This document shows positions 7,105 through 15,502 of a stretch of DNA of 62,014 bases, piece after piece. This DNA is from RGIG3077 sp964490175 (GTDB lineage Bacteria; Bacillota; Clostridia; Oscillospirales; Ruminococcaceae), in NCBI GenBank assembly GCA_964490175.1, contig CAZBAI010000009.1, positions 1 to 62,014 on the forward strand, written 5' to 3'. The notes beneath the pieces are model-generated. The model was not told the DNA's origin. It did no database searches and worked only from the letters and a program-made list of their open reading frames with translations. Each line of letters begins with the position of its first letter. Position 1 is the stretch's first letter. Position numbers and translations under genes: made by a program.

Positions 7105-10100
7105 TTATTCGGTTCTAAGCGCTTCAACAGGGTCTTTCTTTGCGGCAACCCTTGAGGGGAACAAACCTGCAATAAGAGTAAGCACCATGCTGATAGCAAT
7201 TAGTATTACTGCGGCGACAATCGGAAGATTTGCAACATTCGGAATGTCGGTAAGCTTTTCTATAATGATATTTATGGGAATATTCAAAAGTGCGGTGGTA
7301 ATTACACCCAGCGCTCCCGAAACAAAACCTATAATCAGCGTTTCGGCGTTGAACACTCTCGAAATATCTTTCTTTGAAGCACCGATTGAACGAAGTATAC
7401 CGATTTCCTTTGTCCTTTCAAGTACCGAAATATATGTGATAATTCCGATCATAATCGATGAAACGACAAGGGATATCGCAACAAACGAAATAAGCACATA
7501 TGAAATTGTGTTGATAATCGTCGTTACCGAAGAGAGCAATACGCCGATATAATCGGTATATTCGATTTTCTTGGTTTCATCTGTCTGCGAATCGTTATAA
7601 TCCTGAATAAACTGCTCGATTGCATCTTTTGATTCAAAATCCTTCGGGTATATCCAGATATATGACGGCGAATCCAAATCAACCACGCCGAGAACGGAAA
7701 GGTTACCGTCATAAGTATTGTCGGTGGTTGCGTTTTTCAGCTGTGATTCAAACATCATAATCAAAGTATCTTCATCAACCGTTGAAAGAAGCTGCTTGAT
7801 TCCTTCCGAATCGCTTGCCGGATTAAACGACGAAGCCAACGCATTGATTTCTTCCTCGCTCATTTCGGCAATTGCATTTCGCACATCATCAGCGCTAAGG
7901 CTTGACATTATCACCTGTCGATACAGCGTGAGCAAATCCTCATCGGACATAGCTTCAACAACCGAAACATCGGGCTGCGTGCCGGCAGCTTCTGCGGCAA
8001 TTTGCGCCAAAATCGCTTTGCCCTCATCGGTTGACGCAAAGCTTTTTGCTTCTTCAAGCGTGACCGAAGCCGCCATTTGGGGTGCAAATGCCGCCACAAG
8101 CTCATCATCGTCCATATTTGAGATTACTGCGTTTATATCTGTGTTGCCAAACGATGCGCCGTAAAATGAGCTGAACATTTCCTGCATTTGAGCAAGCTCT
8201 TCATCACTCATAGCGTCAATATACGCATAAACATCGTCAATCGTAACATCTTCGTCAACAGCAACAAATTCCGCACCCGTAAACACGTCGATTTCGGGAT
8301 TATCTTTCTGTTGCTTTGCAATTTCGCTTTCATTTATAGCATTTGCGATATATTCGGTCAGCTCTTTTGTATATGCGATTGAACCGCCCGTCATTGCGGT
8401 AACACTTGCTTCCGGTCTGGGTCTGATAATACCGCTGACCTTAATTCCGAGAGCGTTTTCGACAACCTGCTTCATATAGCTGTCATCATCACGCATATCG
8501 ACCCAGCCGTTTGCACTTTCATCATAGCTGTAATAATCCGTATTGAGAATAACCTTAAATTCCATTCCGACAAGCTCGTCATAATCAAAGCTTACCGATT
8601 CGGATTCAATCGCTTCGCCTGCCATAACCGATTGGAAATATTCGGGTATAGACTCTGTGTCCTTTAATCCTAAGCTGTATAATGTAAGGTCGGTTATCTC
8701 ATTGTGGCTGTCAACTACAATTACGACTTCATCAAAGCTCTGCGGCCAATCACCTGCAATCACCTCATACTGTGTTTCAAGCAATTCTCTGTTATTGAGC
8801 ATTTCCGTCCACACATTAAACGCCGAGGTTCTTGTGCTGATAAGCGATGAATATGAGCTTGCCGAGCTGTTGATATCATAGCCCATAGCGCCATACATTG
8901 CATCAACAAAAGGATTGGGGTTTACCGCCTGCACTTTTTCATCTGTATCCGATGAATATATCTGCAATGTAAGGTCATAGGCATATTGCACATCGCTTGT
9001 ATATTCGTCAAGATAATCACGGTTAGCCTCAATGTGGCTCTTGATTGACGCCATATCGTTTATTTTGATTTCGGACATCATCGTGTTTATCATATCCGTC
9101 ATCATTGTACTGCTGTAAACCTTGTCAAGGTCATGTTCTTCGGCAGAAGCGGCATTTCCCGTCATCGCCTCCATCATGCCCGTCATATCGGTAGTTTGTT
9201 TTTCGATTGTAAGCGGATATGAAGAAAGAGTATCCTCCTGTACCTTGTCTATGTACATTTGAAAACCGTTTGAAAGCGAAAGTATCAGCGCAATTCCTAT
9301 AATGCCGATGCTTCCGGCAAAGGCAGTCATAATCGTTCTGCCCTTTTTCGTCATAAGGTTATTGAGCGAAAGAGAAAGCGCCGTCGAAAAAGACATATTT
9401 TTCAATCTGTCTTTTTTTCTCGATTTTTTATCGCTTTTATTTTCTTTTGCCGTATTTTCGATTTCGGCTCTTTCCTCGTCGGTGAGCGGATTTGAATCGG
9501 AAACGACTTTGCCGTCAAGCAATTTAATAACACGGCTTGAATATTCCTGCGCAAGCTCGGGGTTGTGCGTTACCATAATAATGAGCTTGTCGTGCGAAAT
9601 TTCTTTTAAAATTTCCATAATCTGCACGCTTGTTTCAGAATCAAGCGCACCTGTCGGCTCATCGGCAAGAAGTATATCCGGATTGTTTATCAAAGCTCTT
9701 GCAATTGCAACTCTCTGCATTTGTCCGCCTGACATTTGGTTCGGCTTTTTATAAAGCTGGTCGCCCAAGCCCACCTTTTCAAGCACTTCCTTGGCTCTTT
9801 TCTTTCTCTCCGCCTTGGAAACGCCCGAAAGCGTCAGCGCAAGCTCAACATTCGACAAAACCGTTTGGTGAGGAATCAGGTTATAGCTTTGAAAAACAAA
9901 GCCTATCGAATGGTTGCGATATGCGTCCCAGTCGGAATCCTCAAAACTTGCCGTTGATTTTGAATTGATGACCAGTTCACCCGAATCGTATCTGTCAAGT
10001 CCGCCGATAATATTCAGCAGCGTTGTTTTTCCGCAGCCCGACTGACCGAGAATCGAAACAAACTCGGATTTCCTAAACTCAACGGAAACGCCGTTGAGCG

Positions 10101-10158
10101 CATTCACAGTATTGTCCCCTACTGTGTACGTTTTTTTGATGTCGGTAAGTTTTAGCAT
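7105..10158 (-). CDS. MacB/FtsX-type ABC transporter, fused ATPase-permease with large repeat-bearing extracellular domain
   Basis: This 1017-aa protein has an N-terminal ABC ATPase (residues about 1-225: GQSGCGKTT Walker A, SGGQMQRVAIARAL signature, LLADEPTGALDSET Walker B), one membrane helix at about 270-295, a very long exposed region (about 295-850), and three more helices with the FtsX permease motif at the C-terminus (IGILRSIGASKKDISRVF). This is the topology of MacB-type mechanotransmission transporters, which move peptides, lipids or lipoproteins or act as sensors rather than true pumps. The exposed domain is unusually large and holds five copies of an acidic MSDEEL-like helix (near residues 650, 682, 737, 766 and 793). 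Start ATG 10156-10158 follows AAAGGGAC. It is a single-gene unit; substrate unknown. Confidence 0.88.
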   Translation of the reverse strand: MLKLTDIKKTYTVGDNTVNALNGVSVEFRKSEFVSILGQSGCGKTTLLNIIGGLDRYDSGELVINSKSTASFEDSDWDAYRNHSIGFVFQSYNLIPHQTVLSNVELALTLSGVSKAERKKRAKEVLEKVGLGDQLYKKPNQMSGGQMQRVAIARALINNPDILLADEPTGALDSETSVQIMEILKEISHDKLIIMVTHNPELAQEYSSRVIKLLDGKVVSDSNPLTDEERAEIENTAKENKSDKKSRKKDRLKNMSFSTALSLSLNNLMTKKGRTIMTAFAGSIGIIGIALILSLSNGFQMYIDKVQEDTLSSYPLTIEKQTTDMTGMMEAMTGNAASAEEHDLDKVYSSTMMTDMINTMMSEIKINDMASIKSHIEANRDYLDEYTSDVQYAYDLTLQIYSSDTDEKVQAVNPNPFVDAMYGAMGYDINSSASSYSSLISTRTSAFNVWTEMLNNRELLETQYEVIAGDWPQSFDEVVIVVDSHNEITDLTLYSLGLKDTESIPEYFQSVMAGEAIESESVSFDYDELVGMEFKVILNTDYYSYDESANGWVDMRDDDSYMKQVVENALGIKVSGIIRPRPEASVTAMTGGSIAYTKELTEYIANAINESEIAKQQKDNPEIDVFTGAEFVAVDEDVTIDDVYAYIDAMSDEELAQMQEMFSSFYGASFGNTDINAVISNMDDDELVAAFAPQMAASVTLEEAKSFASTDEGKAILAQIAAEAAGTQPDVSVVEAMSDEDLLTLYRQVIMSSLSADDVRNAIAEMSEEEINALASSFNPASDSEGIKQLLSTVDEDTLIMMFESQLKNATTDNTYDGNLSVLGVVDLDSPSYIWIYPKDFESKDAIEQFIQDYNDSQTDETKKIEYTDYIGVLLSSVTTIINTISYVLISFVAISLVVSSIMIGIITYISVLERTKEIGILRSIGASKKDISRVFNAETLIIGFVSGALGVITTALLNIPINIIIEKLTDIPNVANLPIVAAVILIAISMVLTLIAGLFPSRVAAKKDPVEALRTE

Positions 10159-10289
10159 CAAATTGTCCCTTTCTTTGTTGTATTTTTTTCTGCAAAATCC
10201 GTATAGGTTTTATCTATACAGATGAACAGTATCATAATTCTAACAAAGCTTTATTAAACTTTTATATGATATAGTTTAAATTTTTGCTT

Positions 10290-11333
10290 TTACAATGCAG
10301 GATTTTCAATACCGAAGGCAATTATTTCAGGCTTAGATTGTTCATAACTTTCGGGAATTTCACCTATGGCATAGCTGCCTGTAACGGTATCGACATAATA
10401 ATATTTTTTCAAATCATATTCAAAATAAGTACCGTCGATTTGAGAATCGTCAAACGCCGCACCGACTGCATATCTGTCCTCAAATTTCAAAATCACCGCA
10501 TCGCTTCCCGCAATTTTGAGAAGTGTTGCCATCAAAACCGCCATATCCTCGTCATCGCCGCATTTGTCATACAGCGTGGTATAGGCGTATTTTGCGCATT
10601 CTTTCTCTTTATTTTCGGCATAATCAAGACTTTGCACAAAGCCGATTATCATCATGGCAAGATCGTTTTGCGGATTTTCGGAATCTTTACATACAAGCGA
10701 AAACTCGGAAACGATATCTTCAAAATATCCATATGCCCGATTATCCGAAGCAATTTGCGATATCTCCGCAAAGCTTTCGTTTGCATATTCTTCATACAGT
10801 TCCTCGGAAAGTTCGGCATCATAGCGCCACTGCTTGCCGCTCGCTTTGTCATACCACGAATAGCCGAACATTTTGTTTTCATCGGTTATGCTCTCCATAC
10901 CGCTTGAATAATATGAGCTGTCATCCAAAACAGACGAAAGACCGTTATCACTGCTTTGCGAATACGCTGATTTATCGGTTTTTGAAACTTCCTCGGACTT
11001 TGCTTTTGAATACATTGAGGCAAAGAAAATTATTATCACAACAAGCAGCATTGCGACAAAAATCCACAAAACAGTCGAACAGCCTCGCATTTCGTCCTTT
11101 TTTGTTTCATATGTCGGATAAACCCTTGTTTCAATCATCTTGCCGGGCTTCAAACCCGCCTCAAGCTGAACAAAGCGCTGCTGCACGCTCAAAATTTCTT
11201 CAACGAGCATTTCGTTTTCCAAATCAAGCTCGGCGTCGATATCGGAAACATCAACGCCTTTTTTCGCAAGTAGCTCCTTTGCTTTTTCAATATCGACATT
11301 ATATTTGCGTGCCAGCAAATTTACGGTTTTCAT
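10290..11333 (-). CDS. Membrane-anchored transglutaminase-like protein lacking catalytic Cys/His
   Basis: This is a 347-aa protein. Residues 1-50 are a soluble helical segment resembling IF-2 N-terminal-type folds (LLARKYNVDIEKAKELLAKKG), residues about 87-107 form one membrane helix, and 240-330 match transglutaminase-like domains that normally read GDCED...HMAVG...YYYIETT...IGEIP. Here the corresponding segments are GDDED (259-263), RYAVG (287-291), YYYVDT (311-316) and IGEIP (323-327), so nucleophile Cys is Asp261 and catalytic His is Arg287. A nearby Cys258 is not in the normal place. It is therefore probably a non-enzymatic binding or scaffold version. Start ATG 11331-11333 follows AAAGGAAT. 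The SDR gene overlaps upstream sequence but ends at 11363. Confidence 0.7.
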   Translation of the reverse strand: MKTVNLLARKYNVDIEKAKELLAKKGVDVSDIDAELDLENEMLVEEILSVQQRFVQLEAGLKPGKMIETRVYPTYETKKDEMRGCSTVLWIFVAMLLVVIIIFFASMYSKAKSEEVSKTDKSAYSQSSDNGLSSVLDDSSYYSSGMESITDENKMFGYSWYDKASGKQWRYDAELSEELYEEYANESFAEISQIASDNRAYGYFEDIVSEFSLVCKDSENPQNDLAMMIIGFVQSLDYAENKEKECAKYAYTTLYDKCGDDEDMAVLMATLLKIAGSDAVILKFEDRYAVGAAFDDSQIDGTYFEYDLKKYYYVDTVTGSYAIGEIPESYEQSKPEIIAFGIENPAL

Positions 11334-11362
11334 CTTTATTCCTTTCCAAAAGCACTTTTTTT

Positions 11363-12127
11363 CTACATAGCGGGCATAACATTGCCGCCGCACACGGGTA
11401 TGCAGCAACCCGTTGTAAACGAAGCAAGGTCGCTTGCCAAAAACATTGCCGCATTTGCAACCTCGTCATCTGTTCCTCTGCGGCGCATGGGCACATTGCA
11501 GTCATAATGCTGCTGCTTTTGCGTGCCGTTTTCACGGTCAATATAGCTTATTGTCCAGCCCGGAGCAATTTCGTTCACGGTAATATTATCTGCCGCAACC
11601 TCTTTTGCAAGGCACTTCAAAAAGCCGTCCATACCCTTTTTTCCGGCGGTATAAGCACTGCAATTTGCCTGCGCAAGATAGGCACACTCTGTATTCACCG
11701 AAATAAATCTTCCGTATTTTTGCGCTTTCATATACGGCACAAACGCTTTTGCCATATATACATTATGCATAACGCAAGATTCAAACTGGCTGTAATAATC
11801 CTCAATCGGTTGCGAAAGCACATCAAGCCATTGATATTGAATCACAGCCGCACAGATAACTATATCAGGCATAATAAATTCTTTTTCGATTTTTTTGCGC
11901 ATATTTTCAACGCCGCTTTGCTTTGTCACATCGGCGCCGACGGTAAACGCTTTAACGTTATATTTTGAAATTTCTTTTTCAAGCATTTGCGCCGCCGCTT
12001 CATTTTTTGAATAATGAACAATAACATTTGCGCCGCACTGTGCCGCTTTTTTTGCCATCACTCTGCCGAGTTGCCCCGTAGCCCCCGTAATGATAACGGT
12101 TTTATTTGTCAAATCAATTTCAAGCAA
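11363..12127 (-). CDS. Short-chain dehydrogenase/reductase
   Basis: This 254-aa protein has an N-terminal dinucleotide loop TGATGQLGR (residues 14-22), ICAAVIQYQ in place of the NNAG segment, and the active-site YTAGKK (YxxxK). The catalytic Ser position, 13 residues before the Tyr, is Thr in VNTECAY. The C-terminus ends TGCCIPVCGGNVMPAM, matching the usual TGQ.i.VDGG region. SDRs reduce or oxidise alcohol/carbonyl substrates with NAD(P)H; FabG-like, sugar or sterol substrates cannot be told apart here. Translation starts with TTG (12125-12127) behind GGAGGAAAATATT. It is 30 nt upstream of the transglutaminase-like gene and 30 nt downstream of the ABC-F gene, so the three may be co-transcribed. 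Confidence 0.8.
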   Translation of the reverse strand: MLEIDLTNKTVIITGATGQLGRVMAKKAAQCGANVIVHYSKNEAAAQMLEKEISKYNVKAFTVGADVTKQSGVENMRKKIEKEFIMPDIVICAAVIQYQWLDVLSQPIEDYYSQFESCVMHNVYMAKAFVPYMKAQKYGRFISVNTECAYLAQANCSAYTAGKKGMDGFLKCLAKEVAADNITVNEIAPGWTISYIDRENGTQKQQHYDCNVPMRRRGTDDEVANAAMFLASDLASFTTGCCIPVCGGNVMPAM

Positions 12128-12156
12128 AATATTTTCCTCCCATCAAAATGCAGATT

Positions 12157-14100
12157 TTAAGAATCGTCCTCACAAAGCGTTGCCCATTCGTCAAACATTT
12201 CGTTATAGCTGTATTTAGCGTTTTCAAGCTCTCGGCATTTTGTTTGCATCAGCACATAATCGGAAAAAACCTCTTGCCGTGCAAGCTCGGCTTCAAGCTC
12301 GTTTTGCAGAATTTGCAATTTTTCCATCTCACGTTCAAGCATATTTATGCGATTTCGCTTTTGAGCGTCAAGCGCACGCTGCTGCTTTGAACGATAAATA
12401 CTGTTGCCCTTTTCCTTTGCCTTTAAAGCCGCCGAAATTTGCTTTTCCTTATCAATCAAAAGCTGTTTTTCACGCTCTCGTTCTTGGGTGATTTCGGCAT
12501 ATTTTTCAAATCCATACGGGAAAAACTCGCCCTTTTCACAGCTAAGCTCCAATATTGAAGTGCAAACGCTTTTTAAAAGATATCTGTCGTGCGAAACGAC
12601 AATCACCGTTCCTTCAAATTCGGAAATTGCTTTTTCAAGCGATTCCTTTGCGGCAATATCCAAATGATTCGTCGGCTCGTCAAAAATCATCACATTGCCC
12701 TTTTCACACTGCATAACCGCAAAGCTGAGCTTAACTCTTTCGCCGCCGCTCAAATTACCGACCTTTTTAAAAACCTCTTCACCGGTTATCAGCACGCTGC
12801 CCAAAAGGCAGCGCACTTCAAAATCGCTCATTGCGGGCATTCGTGAGTGAATTTCCTCAAACGCCGTCTTTTCAAAATCAAGCTGTGCACTTTCCTGCTC
12901 AAAATACGAAAGCTTAACATTATCCGCCCAACGAATTTTGCCCTCATAAGGCAACATATTTTGCAAAATCTTCAAAAAAGTAGATTTGCCCGTGCCGTTT
13001 TCTCCGACAATTCCGAGCCTTTCTCCCCTTTTCAGTTCAAACGAAACCGAGGAAACCAGCACTTTTTTCTCCGTCTTTCTGCCAACGGCGATTTCAACAT
13101 CTCGCACATCAAGCAAATCAAACGGCGGCACACATTTTTGCTCAAATCTAAGACGCAAAGGCTTTGCGCCGCATTTCGGCTTTTCGATTCGTTCGATTTT
13201 CTCAAGCGCCGTTCTTCGGCTTTGCGCCATTTTTGTGGTTGAAGCACGCACTAAATTTCTCGCAACATAATCCTCCAGCTTTGCAATTTCCTTTTGCTGC
13301 TCTTCATATTCTTTCATTTGCTGTGCAACATACTGTGCTTTAAGCTCTGTAAACTGTGTATAATTGCCCTTATACGAACGCAAAACGCCGTTTTCGATTT
13401 CGCAAATGCAATTTACGGTTTTATCAAGAAAATATCTATCGTGCGAAATTATGAGCAATGCGCCTTTATACGAAGAAAGATAGTTTTCAAGCCACATAAC
13501 CGTGCGAAAATCAAGGTGATTCGTAGGCTCATCGAGCATTAAAAGATTCGGTTCTTCCAAAAGCAACTTGCAAATAGCCAATCTCGTCTTTTCTCCACCG
13601 GAAAAGCTGTTGATTTTGCGTTGCCAAACTTCCTCGCCAAAGCCCATGCCGTTGAGCACGGTTTTGATTTTCACATCAATATTCCAGCCGTCACGTGCTT
13701 CAAACTGCGCAATCAAGCCGCCGTACTCACGTGTTATTTCAGCTTCATTCGGTTGCCGGCGTTCCATTGCGTGTTCAAGTTCGCTCATGCGTGTTTTAAT
13801 TTTTTCAATATCGGAAAAAGCGGTTTTCATTTCGTCAAAAACAGCCATTTCGGTATCAAGAGAGCAGTTTTGCTCTAAAAATCCGATACTGATTTTAGAT
13901 GCTTTTGAAATAATTCCGTCACGTTCGGTTTGCCTGTCAGGCTCTGTCTGTCCGCATATTATTCTGAAAAGCGTGGTTTTTCCGCAACCGTTTGCGCCGA
14001 TAATACCGATTCTCGAATTTTCTTCAACAGAAAGCGAAACATTATTCAAAAGTACTTCGCCGTTAAATATTTTAGATATATTTGTCAAACCAAGCAGCAT
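12157..14100 (-). CDS. ABC-F family ATPase (ribosome-associated)
   Basis: This 647-aa protein has two ABC domains and no membrane segment. Domain 1 carries GANGCGKTT, FSGGEKTRLAICKLLL and LLMLDEPTNHLD; domain 2 carries GENGTGKST, LSGGERVKLSFAVMQ and MIFDEPTNHLD. Between them is the charged linker of ABC-F proteins (VAQQMKEYEEQQKEIAKLEDYVARN...). A C-terminal coiled coil (about 540-640) is present. ABC-F proteins bind the ribosomal E site and either protect against antibiotics or resolve stalls. Subfamily cannot be fixed; the layout resembles Uup/YdiF types more than dedicated resistance factors. Start ATG 14098-14100 follows AAGGAAG; a promoter lies at 14173-14201. Confidence 0.88.
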   Translation of the reverse strand: MLLGLTNISKIFNGEVLLNNVSLSVEENSRIGIIGANGCGKTTLFRIICGQTEPDRQTERDGIISKASKISIGFLEQNCSLDTEMAVFDEMKTAFSDIEKIKTRMSELEHAMERRQPNEAEITREYGGLIAQFEARDGWNIDVKIKTVLNGMGFGEEVWQRKINSFSGGEKTRLAICKLLLEEPNLLMLDEPTNHLDFRTVMWLENYLSSYKGALLIISHDRYFLDKTVNCICEIENGVLRSYKGNYTQFTELKAQYVAQQMKEYEEQQKEIAKLEDYVARNLVRASTTKMAQSRRTALEKIERIEKPKCGAKPLRLRFEQKCVPPFDLLDVRDVEIAVGRKTEKKVLVSSVSFELKRGERLGIVGENGTGKSTFLKILQNMLPYEGKIRWADNVKLSYFEQESAQLDFEKTAFEEIHSRMPAMSDFEVRCLLGSVLITGEEVFKKVGNLSGGERVKLSFAVMQCEKGNVMIFDEPTNHLDIAAKESLEKAISEFEGTVIVVSHDRYLLKSVCTSILELSCEKGEFFPYGFEKYAEITQEREREKQLLIDKEKQISAALKAKEKGNSIYRSKQQRALDAQKRNRINMLEREMEKLQILQNELEAELARQEVFSDYVLMQTKCRELENAKYSYNEMFDEWATLCEDDS

Positions 14101-14172
14101 TTTTTCTTCCTTACCGTATATTGTGATTGTTTTGTGTATTGCAATGGCGATGCAACATTTATTTGTACGCTG

Positions 14173-14201
14173 ATTATACCATATTTGCACCGAAAGAGCA
14201 A
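14173..14201 (-). promoter_or_regulatory. Promoter of the ABC-F gene
   Basis: On the minus strand TTGCTC (14196-14201), 17 nt ending in ATATGG (extended -10), TATAAT (14173-14178). The leader to the start codon is about 70 nt, long enough for regulation as is common for ABC-F genes, but no attenuator is evident. Confidence 0.7.
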
Positions 14202-14293
14202 CCCATAACGCAAACTTTGTTAAACAAAACCGCACGACAAAAAATCACGGTATACAACCCTGAAAATATGCAATTTTGCCGATTTGTCAAGCG

Positions 14294-14323
14294 TTTTCAA
14301 CCGATTGCAAACTCGGTTGAAAA
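14294..14323. other. 11-bp perfect hairpin
   Basis: TTTTCAACCGA (14294-14304) and its complement TCGGTTGAAAA (14313-14323) around an 8-nt loop, directly downstream of the radical SAM terminator on the minus strand. It may be a second, back-up terminator. Confidence 0.6.
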
Positions 14324-14326
14324 TTC

Positions 14327-14373
14327 AAAAAGCTCTCTTAAAAGCACCAAAGGCTTTTTTAAGAGAGCTTTTA
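14327..14373 (-). terminator. Terminator after the radical SAM gene
   Basis: A long stem: AAAAGCTCTCTTAAAA (14327-14342) pairs with TTTTTTAAGAGAGCTTTT ending at 14373, with T-rich ends on both strands. It lies about 40 nt beyond the stop codon at 14412. Confidence 0.75.
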
Positions 14374-14411
14374 TCAGAATTTAATATCAAGACTTTAACC
14401 GATTTTAATTT

Positions 14412-15017
14412 TTAAGAATCATACTTTCTTATGCGCAGCGGTATTGAAAGGCTCTGTGCGATTTTTTTGCACTCTTCCACCTGATGCGGCAAAATAACAT
14501 CAACAAGCGAAAAAATCACGTTAGGCACATAAATTTTAGCGTCCTTTGCAAATGTCAAAATAGCGTCAAAACTTTCAATGCCGAATTTCGGATGACAAAG
14601 CTTTAAATATTCTTCGGCGCTTGATGTGTTAAGGCTGATAGAAACCGTATCGACAGCGTCTTTAAGCAAATGTGCGGTTTTGCGCCCGTTGATAAGGTCG
14701 GAAAGTCCGTTTGTGTTAAGCCGAATTTCAGGTGCGTTTACCGATTTCAGATAACCGCACACGGCAATCATATCATCAATGCGCTCGCACGGCTCGCCGA
14801 ATCCGCAAAAAACAATTTCGCTGTATTTTGAAAGCTCACGTCCTTTTAAATCGGCGATGATTTCATCTGTATCGGGTTCTCTTTCAAGCCAAAGCGGCTC
14901 CGAACCATAGGCGTTGTCGCCGTTGTTTCTTATGCAAAATTCACAACTGCACGGGCAACGATTTGTTATATTCAGATAAAGCTTGTCGCCGACTTCATAT
15001 GATATTGTCATGCTCAT
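14412..15017 (-). CDS. Radical SAM protein, TatD-associated type
   Basis: This is a 201-aa, short radical SAM protein. The cluster motif is CPCSCEFC, giving CxxxCxxC, preceded by LYLNITNR; the glycine-rich SAM-binding segment is VFCGFGEP, then EIRLNTNGL. No auxiliary cluster domain is visible. The sequence and length match the TatD-family-associated radical SAM group, whose substrate is unknown to me. No tatD nuclease gene is present nearby. Three in-frame starts exist (GTG 15026, ATG 15017, ATG 15011); ATG 15017 is preferred because AAAGGTGA lies 9 nt upstream. It ends at the terminator at 14327-14373 and may be transcribed with the small unknown gene upstream. Confidence 0.78.
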   Translation of the reverse strand: MSMTISYEVGDKLYLNITNRCPCSCEFCIRNNGDNAYGSEPLWLEREPDTDEIIADLKGRELSKYSEIVFCGFGEPCERIDDMIAVCGYLKSVNAPEIRLNTNGLSDLINGRKTAHLLKDAVDTVSISLNTSSAEEYLKLCHPKFGIESFDAILTFAKDAKIYVPNVIFSLVDVILPHQVEECKKIAQSLSIPLRIRKYDS

Positions 15018-15087
15018 TATAATCACTCACCTTTGCAAAAAAGAGGTCACATAAAACACGACCGCTTTTTCCAACAATTCTAAACAG

Positions 15088-15384
15088 TTACTTTACGCTT
15101 CTTTCAAGCCATGCATAAGCCAAATCAAGCGCTTCATAAAGGCTGTCCTTATCGCTGGTTTTCTTAATTGCTTCAATGGGACTGAGCTTTTCGTCGGTCA
15201 GCATAAGATAAATCTTAATCTTTGTCGCAACATTGATATCATTAACACGTTTTTGCTGCATAATCTGCATCATAACGATATACTCATCTGACATATTGCC
15301 GTAATAAATCACGTTCTTATTTCTGACCAGCGGAAAGCCTTTATAGGTGAAAAATTCCTGTTTTACGTTCGTTTGTTCACTCAT
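15088..15384 (-). CDS. Conserved small protein of unknown function (98 aa)
   Basis: The start is ATG 15382-15384 behind GGAGG. The product begins MSEQTNVKQEFFTYKGFPLVR and is soluble, with a beta-rich N-terminal half (FPLVRNKNVIYYGNMSDEYIVMM) and a helical C-terminal half (SDKDSLYEALDLAYAWLERSV). I do not recognise a family. It has its own promoter (15435-15463) and is followed 70 nt later by the radical SAM gene on the same strand, so the two may function together. No membrane segment, signal or metal motif is visible. Confidence 0.75.
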   Translation of the reverse strand: MSEQTNVKQEFFTYKGFPLVRNKNVIYYGNMSDEYIVMMQIMQQKRVNDINVATKIKIYLMLTDEKLSPIEAIKKTSDKDSLYEALDLAYAWLERSVK

Positions 15385-15434
15385 TCCGAATCTACCTCCT
15401 TGCCGTATACGCCGATTACTACCTCGGCATATAT

Positions 15435-15463
15435 ATTTTATCATATTTCACAAAAAATTGCAA
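15435..15463 (-). promoter_or_regulatory. Promoter of the 98-aa protein gene
   Basis: On the minus strand TTGCAA (15458-15463), 17 nt ending in TATGA (extended -10), TAAAAT (15435-15440). Confidence 0.75.
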
Positions 15464-15502
15464 GTACTTTTCAAAAAACTTTGCGCCTTTCGACAAGATA
15501 CA

